The position numbers were made by a program, and so were the translations under genes. This document shows positions 56,504 to 64,000 of a stretch of DNA of 64,000 nucleotides, piece by piece. The notes under the pieces were generated by a model that saw nothing but the letters and a program-made list of their open reading frames with translations, had not been told where the DNA came from and did not search any database. The stretch's first letter is position 1; each line of letters opens with the position of its first letter. The stretch is from Devosia sp. RR2S18 (GTDB taxonomy: Bacteria > Pseudomonadota > Alphaproteobacteria > Rhizobiales > Devosiaceae), in contig NZ_CP126539.1 of the NCBI RefSeq assembly GCF_030177755.1, positions 1,388,001-1,452,000 on the forward strand. Reading direction: 5' to 3'.

Positions 56504-58029
56504 TGCGTCCTGGTCCCCAGATAGCTGCGCAGGTCGCGCGGTAAGGTGATGATGAATGTCGTGCCCACGCTCAGTTCCGAGCGCAAGGTTATGTCGCCGC
56601 CAAGGCTACGCACAACGGTGCGCACATGGGCAAGACCAATGCCTTCTCCCTGCTGGGTCTGTGTTCCAGACCGGCGGAACAGCTCGAATACCCGCTCATG
56701 ATCGGTCGGCGCAATGCCCCGGCCGTTATCTTCAATCTCAATTTCAATGCGGTTTCCAGCTGCTTGGCGAGCTCGAACTGAAATCTCGAGTGGGCGGCCG
56801 GGTTCCCGGTACTTCACAGCGTTGTCCAGGAGATTGCCCAGCGCCTGCTCGAGCGATAGCCGATCCGATACGAGTCGGGGAACTGTTATGTCGGTGGTGA
56901 CGCTACCACCATCCTCGGTAACCTGGTGCTGGATTGCCGAGACGGAATTCTCGACCAGCTCCTGCAGGTTGATCTGCTGAGGTCGCAACTGCCGACGACC
57001 CTCGCGCGAGATCTTGAGAATCGCATTGATCAGGCCGTCCATCTTGCGCGTTGCCGCGCGGATAAAGGTGATTGCTTCGGGCAGGTCCTCGGTGGCAGCG
57101 AGCTTGGCTTCTTTGAAAGCTGGATCGTCCTCGCCTTGTTGCTCCGCCATATAAGTGGAGAGAGTGGCGACGCTGGTCTCGAGTTCGCTGGTGAACCCCA
57201 TGATGTTGACCAGCGGAGCGCGAAGGTCATGGGTGACAATATAGGCGAAGCGCTGGATTTCCTCGTTGGCCCGGCCCAGGTCTGAGGTTCGCTCGCGCAC
57301 GCGCTCTTCCAGGCTTTGATTGGCTTCCTCGATCTCTCGGCGAGCGATACCCAACTCGCGCATATAGGACAAGACGATCCAGACCGAACCCGCGACGACG
57401 GCAAAAATGACGACTGCGCCAATGACCGTGATCCACCGCAGCGCATTTGTTGCGCCACGCTGGTTCTGAATGCCGTCGGCAGTACGTTGGTCGGCCGCAG
57501 CGATGATCCCGTCGAAGAAGGTGGTCGCCTCGGCCATCAACTCTTGTCCGGTGTCGGTACGGATCATAGCAAGCGCGGCCGCGGTGTCGCCTGTCTGAGC
57601 GAGATCAATGGTCCTTGCCATTTCAGCAAGCTTACCCTCGACCGCGGTCGTGATCGTGGCGACAGCATCAGCGGCCTGAGGATAAGGGCGGAGCACCAGC
57701 ACCACCGTGTCCAGATATTGCGGAATGCTCGGCAACGCTTCCCAGTAAGGGTCGAGATAATGTTCTTCCCCCGTCAGTAGGTATCCGCGTTGGCTCGACT
57801 CTGCTGTTTGTAGTGCGTTGCGTAGCCCAACCACCGCAACACGGGCGGTCCGAGCTTCGGTCGTTTCATCGAACCAACGACTATTCTGCTCCACTAGCCA
57901 AATAGTCGTGCCAACAATTCCGGCAAGCGCCAGGAATCCCACGAAGAGCAGGAGCACGGTCGTGCGGATAAACGCGTGATTGGAAATCGGCAAGAAAGGC
58001 CTCCGGAGCGACGCAACTTCATGGCTCAA
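56500..58029 (-). CDS. CHASE3 membrane sensor histidine kinase
   Basis: A 509-aa inner-membrane kinase. Two transmembrane helices (VLLLFVGFLALAGIVGTTIW near 26-46, and WITVIGAVVIFAVVAGSVWI near 199-219) enclose a periplasmic CHASE3-type domain of about 150 residues (NALQTAESSQRGYLLTGEEHY). A coiled coil leads to the HisKA domain with FAYIVTHDLRAPLVNIMGF (phosphorylated His) and the HATPase domain with LGNLLDNAVKYREP and IEDNGRGIAP. The signal is unknown. It heads the cluster kinase - Rcp1-like regulator - receiver-HWE kinase. Confidence 0.92.
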   Translation of the reverse strand: MSHEVASLRRPFLPISNHAFIRTTVLLLFVGFLALAGIVGTTIWLVEQNSRWFDETTEARTARVAVVGLRNALQTAESSQRGYLLTGEEHYLDPYWEALPSIPQYLDTVVLVLRPYPQAADAVATITTAVEGKLAEMARTIDLAQTGDTAAALAMIRTDTGQELMAEATTFFDGIIAAADQRTADGIQNQRGATNALRWITVIGAVVIFAVVAGSVWIVLSYMRELGIARREIEEANQSLEERVRERTSDLGRANEEIQRFAYIVTHDLRAPLVNIMGFTSELETSVATLSTYMAEQQGEDDPAFKEAKLAATEDLPEAITFIRAATRKMDGLINAILKISREGRRQLRPQQINLQELVENSVSAIQHQVTEDGGSVTTDITVPRLVSDRLSLEQALGNLLDNAVKYREPGRPLEISVRARQAAGNRIEIEIEDNGRGIAPTDHERVFELFRRSGTQTQQGEGIGLAHVRTVVRSLGGDITLRSELSVGTTFIITLPRDLRSYLGTRTQ

Positions 58030-58202
58030 AGGGGCAGGTGCAGCAATAGCTAAATCGCAGCAGCTGCTTCTGCTTATCTCTCCGCCCGGCCACGAATGCG
58101 CTTCATCGGGCGCATGGGAAACAGAATCTTAAACGTCCTTGGTCAAAGTGCCCGAATGTTTACGCACCGGTCCATTGTACCGGCAGTGAGGTAGTGGCCT
58201 AG

Positions 58203-59204
58203 ATGGGCAAGCGTTCCATGCCCGATAGCAGCTCAGGTGCTGGTCCCCATGTTCCCGTCCTGTTGGACGAGGTTCTGGCCGCGTTGTCGCCCCTGGAGGG
58301 AAGCCGCATCGTTGATGGTACGTTTGGCGCCGGCGGCTATTCGCGGGCGCTGCTGGCCGCTGGCGCTGTGGTCATTGGCATTGATCGCGATCCAAATGTC
58401 GCGCCTTTCGTCAGGGCGCTGACGGCTGACTACGCCGATCAGTTCGCATTTGTGGCTGGCACATTTTCTGAACTCGACAGCCTCACCGCCGAGCACGGTC
58501 CAATCGACGGGGTCGTGTTGGATATCGGCGTTTCCTCCATGCAGTTGGATGAAGCGGAACGCGGCTTCTCGTTCATGCGGGAGGGGCCGCTCGATATGCG
58601 CATGAGTGGCGAGGGAGAGAGTGCCGCCGACCTCGTCAACGAGCTTGAGTCCGAGGCGCTTGCCAACTTGCTTTATGCATTTGGCGAGGAGCGAAAATCC
58701 CGCCGGATCGCGCAGTTCATCGTTGCAGCGCGCGAGAACGGCCGCATCGAAACCACGACAGAACTGGCCCGGATCGTCGAGAAAGCCATTGGCCGCAAAC
58801 CGGGCGACGCGCATCCCGCGACCCGAACCTTCCAGGCGCTGCGCATCGCGGTAAATGGTGAGTTCGACCAGCTGGTCGAAGGCCTCTTCGCGGCCGAACG
58901 CCTGCTACCGGAGGGCGGCCGTTTGGCCGTCGTCACCTTCCATTCGCTCGAGGATCGCATTGCCAAGCGCTTCTTCGAACCGGAGAAGGGCGGTCCGGCG
59001 CAGTCTCGCCACCTCCCCGCAGTGACGGTCGAGGAGCGCCGCTGGGATGGTCTGGTGAAAGGGGTCAAGCCTGGACCAGCGGAACTGGAGCGCAATCCGC
59101 GTGCACGTTCCGCAATCCTGCGTTCGGCTCAACGCTCTGCCGCTCCCGCACGGCCGGTGCGCTACGAGGGTCTTGGGGTGCCGCGCGTGAGGAGTGCCTC
59201 ATGA
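58203..59204 (+). CDS. rsmH: 16S rRNA (cytosine-1402-N4) methyltransferase
   Basis: A 333-aa methyltransferase (formerly MraW) that modifies the decoding centre of 16S rRNA. SAM motif is IVDGTFGAGGYSRALL; typical blocks are VPVLLDEVLAAL, VVLDIGVSSMQLDEAERGFSF, PLDMRMS and VVTFHSLEDRIAKRFF. ATG at 58203; a Met five codons on is an alternative. First gene of the division/cell-wall cluster. No mraZ gene precedes it: the 173 bases upstream hold only promoter-like sequence, then the divergent kinase gene. Confidence 0.95.
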   Translation: MGKRSMPDSSSGAGPHVPVLLDEVLAALSPLEGSRIVDGTFGAGGYSRALLAAGAVVIGIDRDPNVAPFVRALTADYADQFAFVAGTFSELDSLTAEHGPIDGVVLDIGVSSMQLDEAERGFSFMREGPLDMRMSGEGESAADLVNELESEALANLLYAFGEERKSRRIAQFIVAARENGRIETTTELARIVEKAIGRKPGDAHPATRTFQALRIAVNGEFDQLVEGLFAAERLLPEGGRLAVVTFHSLEDRIAKRFFEPEKGGPAQSRHLPAVTVEERRWDGLVKGVKPGPAELERNPRARSAILRSAQRSAAPARPVRYEGLGVPRVRSAS

Positions 59205-59584
59205 TCCGCCGCATCAATATCTTTCTTGTGTTGACCAGCATAGCGATGCTGGCCGGCGTGTATGCGGTGAAGTTCTCCATCGAGGATACCGCTCGTCACC
59301 GGACCGAGCTGATCGCCCTCATCGACAGCCAGGAAGGCGAGCTGTCGATCCTTAAAGCCGACGAGGCGGTGCTGAGCCAACCGGGGCACATCGAGCCCAT
59401 CATCAAACGTCATGAGGTCGCTCTTGCTATGACGCCGGTTCGGCAAGAGCAGTTCGGCGCATTCGAGGCACTGCCCATGCGACCGGCAAAACCGAACACC
59501 GAAGCTATGGATTCGCTCTTCCTCTCGCTTGAGGCAGGCGTAGATCCGATAGCTGCAATTCTGGAACTCGAGGGGATCGAATAA
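59201..59584 (+). CDS. ftsL: Cell division protein FtsL
   Basis: A 127-aa bitopic membrane protein of the divisome. A short cytoplasmic N-terminus, one transmembrane helix (INIFLVLTSIAMLAGVYAV, about residues 5-23), and a periplasmic coiled coil (TARHRTELIALIDSQEGELS). Sequence conservation in this family is low, so the call rests on the topology and on its place between rsmH and ftsI. Overlaps rsmH by four bases and its last base is shared with the ftsI start. Confidence 0.88.
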   Translation: MIRRINIFLVLTSIAMLAGVYAVKFSIEDTARHRTELIALIDSQEGELSILKADEAVLSQPGHIEPIIKRHEVALAMTPVRQEQFGAFEALPMRPAKPNTEAMDSLFLSLEAGVDPIAAILELEGIE

Positions 59585-61293
59585 TGGCCCTTCTCACCGA
59601 ACCACTCGGCGGCACTATCGCGCTTGAAGGGGCACGCAAAGTCCGCGGCAATCTAACCCAGGCGCGGATCCGCTGGATGATCCTGGCCATGGTCCTCGGC
59701 TTTGGCTTGGTCGGAGGGCGGCTGGTGCAACTGGGCATGGTCGTGCCCGATCACAGCATTGAGGGTCAGACTCGCGATGTGATCACCGCGACGCGCCCGC
59801 CGATCCTCGATCGGAATGGTCTTGAAATGGCCGTCGATATCCGCGTGCCCTCCCTCTTTGCCGAGCCGCGCCGCATTATCGATGTGGAGGAGGCCGTCCG
59901 GGACCTCAGAACCGTACTGCCTGATCTCAAGGAAGATTGGCTTCGTGACCGGCTAACCGGCGACAAAGGGTTCGTCTGGGTTCAACGCGAACTCACCCCG
60001 GCGATCCAGGAGCGCGTGATGCGGCTGGGCATCCCCGGCGTTGACTTCATCACGGAGTCCAAGCGCTTCTACCCGGCGATGAGCGAAGCGAGCCACATCC
60101 TGGGGTCAACCAATATCGACAACCAAGGTATCGCCGGTATTGAGCGTCACATGGACAGCGAAAACGTTGCGCTGCTCCAGGATCTCGGCCTCGCCCGCGG
60201 CAATGCGCTGGCGCCGGTGGAATTGTCCGTGGACATGCGCGTCCAACACGTCATGCACGAGCAGCTCAGCGATGCCATGACCCGCTATCAGGCGATTGCC
60301 GCTGCCGGTGTGATGATGGATGTCCATACCGGCGAGATCGTCGCGATGGCCTCATTGCCCGACTTCAACCCCAACGAGCCTGCGACGGCGCTGGTCAAGG
60401 ACACCTTCAATCGTGTTACCTCGGGCATTTTCGAGCCCGGCTCTACCTTCAAGACAGTGACAGTTGCCGGGGCTCTGGACAGCGGCGCCGTATCGTTGAC
60501 CGACCAGTTCGATGCCCGTTTCGGTATTCGCTTTGGGCGCTTCACCATTGGCGACTTCCACGGCAAGCACCGCATTCTCAGCCTGCCGGAGGTCTTCAAA
60601 TATTCCTCCAACATCGGCACCATCCGCATCATGCAGGCGATGGGCAAGGATAATTTCCGCGAGTTTTTAACGCGCATGGGCTTTGATGAGCGGGTGCCGT
60701 TCGAACTTCCTGAGATGCGCCTTCCCGCCGTCCCCGAGACGCTTTCGGAGGTTGGCGCAGCGACCGTTTCCTTTGGACACGGCCTTTCGGTTTCGCCACT
60801 CCATCTGGTTACCGCTTATGCAGCGTTCTCCAACGGCGGCAATTACGTGCCGCCCACCCTCTACAAGCGGGATGCGACCGAAGCGCAGCAACTCTATCGC
60901 CGTGTCGTCAGTCCGCAGACGAGCGAAGCCATTCGGTACCTCATGCGGCTCAATGCGCTCGAGGGCTCGGGCTCGCAGATGAACAAGGCAGCCGCCGGCT
61001 ATCGCGCCGGTGGTAAGACCGGCACTGCCGAAAAGGTCGTGGATGGCCGGTACTCCTCCAATAAAGTAACCAACTTCTTTGCTTCCGCCTTTCCGCTCGA
61101 CAATCCGCGCTATGCCATGGTCATCATGGTCGATGAGCCCAAGGCCGAAAACCCGCAGTCCGGCACGACAGCCGGCTGGAATGCCGGCGCCATTACCGGG
61201 CGCATCGTGCAGCGGGTTGCGCCCATGCTTGGCATTGCGCCAGACTTCTCTGAGGCTATAGACCTCAACCTCGTTCCACCCGCACTCAGATAG
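59584..61293 (+). CDS. ftsI: Septum-specific peptidoglycan transpeptidase (PBP3 class)
   Basis: A 569-aa class B penicillin-binding protein that cross-links septal peptidoglycan. A single N-terminal membrane helix (WMILAMVLGFGLVGGRLVQL, about 36-55), a PBP dimer domain (RPPILDRNGLEMAVDI), and a transpeptidase domain with active-site motifs STFK (Ser287), SSN (341-343) and KTG (Lys478). All catalytic residues are present. It overlaps ftsL by a single base and is followed by murE. Confidence 0.96.
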   Translation: MALLTEPLGGTIALEGARKVRGNLTQARIRWMILAMVLGFGLVGGRLVQLGMVVPDHSIEGQTRDVITATRPPILDRNGLEMAVDIRVPSLFAEPRRIIDVEEAVRDLRTVLPDLKEDWLRDRLTGDKGFVWVQRELTPAIQERVMRLGIPGVDFITESKRFYPAMSEASHILGSTNIDNQGIAGIERHMDSENVALLQDLGLARGNALAPVELSVDMRVQHVMHEQLSDAMTRYQAIAAAGVMMDVHTGEIVAMASLPDFNPNEPATALVKDTFNRVTSGIFEPGSTFKTVTVAGALDSGAVSLTDQFDARFGIRFGRFTIGDFHGKHRILSLPEVFKYSSNIGTIRIMQAMGKDNFREFLTRMGFDERVPFELPEMRLPAVPETLSEVGAATVSFGHGLSVSPLHLVTAYAAFSNGGNYVPPTLYKRDATEAQQLYRRVVSPQTSEAIRYLMRLNALEGSGSQMNKAAAGYRAGGKTGTAEKVVDGRYSSNKVTNFFASAFPLDNPRYAMVIMVDEPKAENPQSGTTAGWNAGAITGRIVQRVAPMLGIAPDFSEAIDLNLVPPALR

Positions 61294-61312
61294 ATCCAGA
61301 AGGTTTCGTCGC

Positions 61313-62758
61313 GTGTCACTCAGCGTAACCCAATTGCTCGAAGGTTCCGGCGCCCGCCCCAAGAAGGGGCTCGGCGCGGTCTTTGGCCTGAACTCCGATA
61401 GCCGCCGGATCGAGCCGGGTGACATCTTCTTCGCCTTGCCGGGCGCCAATTCGCACGGCAATTCCTTTGTCGCCGAGGCGGTACGCCGTGGCGCCCTGGC
61501 GATCATCAGCGATCAAGCGCCGGTGGGGGATCCTGGTGTTCCGGTCATCATCGTCAAGGATGTGCGGGCTGCCTATGCCCGTGCCGCCTCGCGCATCTTT
61601 GAGCCGCAACCCGAGATCACCGTTGGTGTGACCGGGACTAACGGCAAGACCTCCGTTGCCTCGTTCGTGCGGCAGATCTGGACCTATTCGGGCATTCCCG
61701 GCGCCAGCATCGGCACCTTGGGCGTGGATACCGCTACTCGCCACATCGATGGAGCGCTCACCACCCCAGACTCCCGTACACTGCATCAGTCCCTGCGCGC
61801 GCTTAAAGCCCAGGGGATCGATCACGTCGCGCTGGAAGCATCCAGCCACGGCCTCGACCAGCGGCGCCTCGACGGCATCCATTTCGAAGCTGTTGCTTTC
61901 ACCAATCTCAGCCGCGACCACCTCGACTATCACAAGGACATGGACGAGTACCGCAATGCCAAATTGCGTCTCTTCACGGACCTCCTGGTCGACAGCGGGC
62001 CGGCGGTCGTCAATGTCGACGACCCCGAGCACGAGCCTTTCATGTTCGCCGCGCTCAGTGCCAGCGCAACCCTGCTCACGGTCGGGCGGGAAGGCGCCTA
62101 TATCGAAATCCTCTCCATTAAGCCCGAGGGCTACGGCCAGCGCGTCGAGGTGCGGCACGTCGGCGAAAAGACGAGCTTCCACCTGCCGCTCACCGGCGAA
62201 TTCCAGGTGTCCAACGCGCTGATCGCTGCTGCGCTCGCCATGTCCAGCGGCGTAGACAAGACGCAAGCCTTTGCAGCCTTGTCCGAACTGCAGGGCGCCA
62301 AGGGCCGGCTTGAACTGGTTGGCGCGCCGAACGGGGCTGCCGTGTTTATCGACTATTCGCACAAGCCGGTGGCGCTCGAGTCCGCGCTCGCATCCTTGCG
62401 CCCCTATGCCAAGGGTAAATTGCGCCTTGTCTTTGGCGCAGGTGGTGATCGCGACAAAGGCAAGCGCCCCATGATGGGCGAGGTCGCCCAGCTTATGGCG
62501 GACGATGTGATCGTCACCGACGACAACCCCCGCACCGAAGATCCCCAGACCATTCGCTCCGAGATTCTGGCCGCCGCCAAAAGCGCGCGCGAGATCGGCG
62601 ACCGCAAGCAGGCAATCACCGAAGCAGTGAAATCGCTGCAACCGGGCGACGTCTTGTTGATTGCAGGCAAGGGGCACGAAGATTATCAGATCATCGGAAC
62701 CACGAAACACCACTTCTCCGACCATGAGGTCGTGGCGGAGGCAATGAAGGGGCTCTGA
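61313..62758 (+). CDS. murE: UDP-MurNAc-tripeptide synthetase (meso-DAP adding)
   Basis: A 481-aa cytoplasmic ligase adding meso-diaminopimelate to UDP-MurNAc-Ala-Glu. The ATP-binding loop is TGTNGKTSVASFV, the middle domain has EASSHGLDQRR and NLSRDHLDYHKDMDEY (the K after YH.. aids the carbamylated Lys region), and the diaminopimelate-specific DNPR motif is intact (TDDNPRTEDP). The start is GTG at 61313 (family N-terminus SLSVTQLLEG). The stop overlaps the murF start (TGATG). Confidence 0.96.
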   Translation: MSLSVTQLLEGSGARPKKGLGAVFGLNSDSRRIEPGDIFFALPGANSHGNSFVAEAVRRGALAIISDQAPVGDPGVPVIIVKDVRAAYARAASRIFEPQPEITVGVTGTNGKTSVASFVRQIWTYSGIPGASIGTLGVDTATRHIDGALTTPDSRTLHQSLRALKAQGIDHVALEASSHGLDQRRLDGIHFEAVAFTNLSRDHLDYHKDMDEYRNAKLRLFTDLLVDSGPAVVNVDDPEHEPFMFAALSASATLLTVGREGAYIEILSIKPEGYGQRVEVRHVGEKTSFHLPLTGEFQVSNALIAAALAMSSGVDKTQAFAALSELQGAKGRLELVGAPNGAAVFIDYSHKPVALESALASLRPYAKGKLRLVFGAGGDRDKGKRPMMGEVAQLMADDVIVTDDNPRTEDPQTIRSEILAAAKSAREIGDRKQAITEAVKSLQPGDVLLIAGKGHEDYQIIGTTKHHFSDHEVVAEAMKGL

Positions 62759-64000
62759 TGCCGAAACTGTTCACGGTCGACGAACTCCTGGCCGCAACCG
62801 GTGGCCGCGTAGAGGGTGAGGTCGGAACAGCCATAGGCTCGATATCCATCGACTCGCGCGAGTTAGGGCCCGATGCCTTGTTCGTCGCCATCAAGGGCGA
62901 CCGGTTCGATGGACATGATTTCGTCGACACGGCACTCGCCAACGGCGCCGCCGCGGCGCTGGTCACCGAAGGCAGGAGCCAAGGACCTGGCCGCGTCGTC
63001 GTTCCCGATGCCTTGGAAGGCCTGTGTGATCTAGCGCGTGCAGCGCGGACCCGCAGCCGTGCCATGATCGTCGGTGTGACCGGCAGCGTGGGTAAGACGA
63101 CCACCAAGGAAGCCTTGCGCACGGTCTTTGAAGCCGTCGGGTCGACGCACGCCTCCATCAAGAGCTTCAATAATCACTGGGGCGTGCCCTTGATGGTGGC
63201 CCGCATGCCCGAACAGACGCAGTTCGGCGTCTTTGAAATGGGCATGAGCGGGCCCGACGAAATCCGTCCGCTGTCCCAGTTGGTGCGGCCGCACATCGCC
63301 GTGATCACCACGATCGCTCCGGCACATATCGAGGCTTTCGGATCGCTGGATGGTATCGCGCGCGCCAAGGCGGAAATCTTTGCGGGCCTAGAACCCGGCG
63401 GGACGGCGGTGCTCAACTGTGACCATGAGCAGATCGACCTCTTGCTCGCGGAGGCGAAAGCCGCCGGCGTACAATGCGTGGTGACCTATGGCTTTGCGGA
63501 GGGGGCGGACTGGCGGATCACCAAGATACAAACCGCAGCCGACCGAACCTTCGCTACCGTTGAACATGAAGGCGCTCAGCACGAACTGGTACTCAGCGTG
63601 CTCGGTCGCCACATGGTCGCCAACGCCACGGCTGCTCTTGCCGTCGCCACCCTTGCCGGACTCAAACCCGAAGTAGCGCTCGGCGCGCTTTCCCGGTTTG
63701 GTGCGCAGCCGGGCAGGGGGCAACGCCTCGTTCTTGGCCCCGCCGACAGACCGCTTCTGCTGACGGACGAGAGCTACAACGCCAACAGCGCGTCCATGGC
63801 AGCCGCCCTAGAGGTCTTTGCGGGGCAGCAGGCACCTGGCGGCAAGAAGGTGCTGATCCTGGGCGACATGCTGGAGTTGGGCGAACAGAGCCCAGCCTTT
63901 CACGCCGATCTTGCTCCGGCAGTGGCTTCTTCCGGCGCGGATCAGGTGTATCTCGTCGGCCCGGCAATGACTGCACTGGCCGATGCGCTGGGGCCAGGCC
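62758..64000 (+). CDS. murF: UDP-MurNAc-tripeptide-D-alanyl-D-alanine ligase (partial, C-terminus outside window)
   Basis: Adds D-Ala-D-Ala to the UDP-MurNAc tripeptide, the last cytoplasmic step of the pentapeptide. About 414 residues are visible. Residues 1-80 form the N-terminal UDP-binding domain (SISIDSRELGPDALFVAIKG); the ATP loop is VGVTGSVGKTTTKEAL; then NNHWGVPLMVARMP, FEMGMSGPDEI and the C-terminal DESYNANSASMAAAL. It starts with ATG overlapping the murE stop. The rest of the cluster (mraY, murD, ftsW and so on) is expected downstream. Confidence 0.96.
   Translation, partial: MPKLFTVDELLAATGGRVEGEVGTAIGSISIDSRELGPDALFVAIKGDRFDGHDFVDTALANGAAAALVTEGRSQGPGRVVVPDALEGLCDLARAARTRSRAMIVGVTGSVGKTTTKEALRTVFEAVGSTHASIKSFNNHWGVPLMVARMPEQTQFGVFEMGMSGPDEIRPLSQLVRPHIAVITTIAPAHIEAFGSLDGIARAKAEIFAGLEPGGTAVLNCDHEQIDLLLAEAKAAGVQCVVTYGFAEGADWRITKIQTAADRTFATVEHEGAQHELVLSVLGRHMVANATAALAVATLAGLKPEVALGALSRFGAQPGRGQRLVLGPADRPLLLTDESYNANSASMAAALEVFAGQQAPGGKKVLILGDMLELGEQSPAFHADLAPAVASSGADQVYLVGPAMTALADALGPG

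Noticed and set aside
61316..62725. A 469-codon open frame on the minus strand across murE
   Set aside because: It is antisense to an unmistakable murE, has no family signature, and reflects the high GC content that keeps antisense frames open.

Overview
The window is high-GC chromosomal DNA from an alphaproteobacterium, most likely order Hyphomicrobiales (Devosia-like; the genus is inference). Support comes from the Agrobacterium/Rhizobium-style glycogen cluster glgP-glgB-glgC-glgA-pgm-glgX, a urease cluster joined to the urea transporter urtABCDE, a LexA box of the alphaproteobacterial GTTC-N7-GTTC type, promoters of the general-stress sigma factor EcfG type (GGAAC-N16-CGTT), and an RNase P RNA gene. 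Most genes are densely packed with overlapping start and stop codons.

Layout. 1-2.9 kb is a heavy-metal region: a Zn/Cd/Pb P-type ATPase (cut by the window start), its divergent MerR-type regulator, then a rearrangement scar holding a YnfA stub and an ene-reductase fragment joined to the tail of another MerR gene. 3-5.5 kb holds a LysR regulator, a LexA-box mini-operon of two small proteins, and a gene-poor stretch with a decayed tyrosine integrase, palindromes and an orphan terminator. 5.5-11.4 kb holds envelope and stress genes (DUF3618, holin-like, PAP2), a LysE exporter, a nucleoside hydrolase and a Kef-type antiporter. 11.5-23.4 kb is the glycogen operon, ending in a coupled metallophosphoesterase. 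23.4-36.7 kb (minus strand) is a urea uptake and urease block, urtABCDE-ureDAB-orf-ureC-(TPR methyltransferase, MliC)-ureEF-DUF3995-ureG, with a sigma-54 promoter in front of urtA. 36.9-41.3 kb contains a predicted small RNA, alanine dehydrogenase with its Lrp regulator, SodC, and a trehalose-synthase-like enzyme. 41.3-54.6 kb holds a PD40 protein, EttA, a hydrolase, RarD, OxyR/catalase, a DUF2336 protein, an ArsR-methyltransferase with metF, and a TerB-DnaJ protein. Then come rnpB, a three-gene signalling cluster, and the start of the division/cell-wall cluster rsmH-ftsL-ftsI-murE-murF, which runs off the window end.

How it works together. Glycogen synthesis and breakdown are transcribed as one unit. 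Urea import and hydrolysis form one long nitrogen-responsive unit. Stress functions recur: three exact EcfG-type promoters lie within 4.4 kb (small RNA, sodC, trehalose-synthase-like gene) and a weaker one precedes the holin/DUF3618 pair. The most interesting object is the predicted small RNA at about 36982-37140. It has an exact EcfG promoter, no ATG, an 11-nt hairpin loop displaying an anti-Shine-Dalgarno CUCCUCCCC sequence, and a strong terminator. It resembles the alpha-r14/'cuckoo' class of rhizobial and Rhodobacter RNAs.
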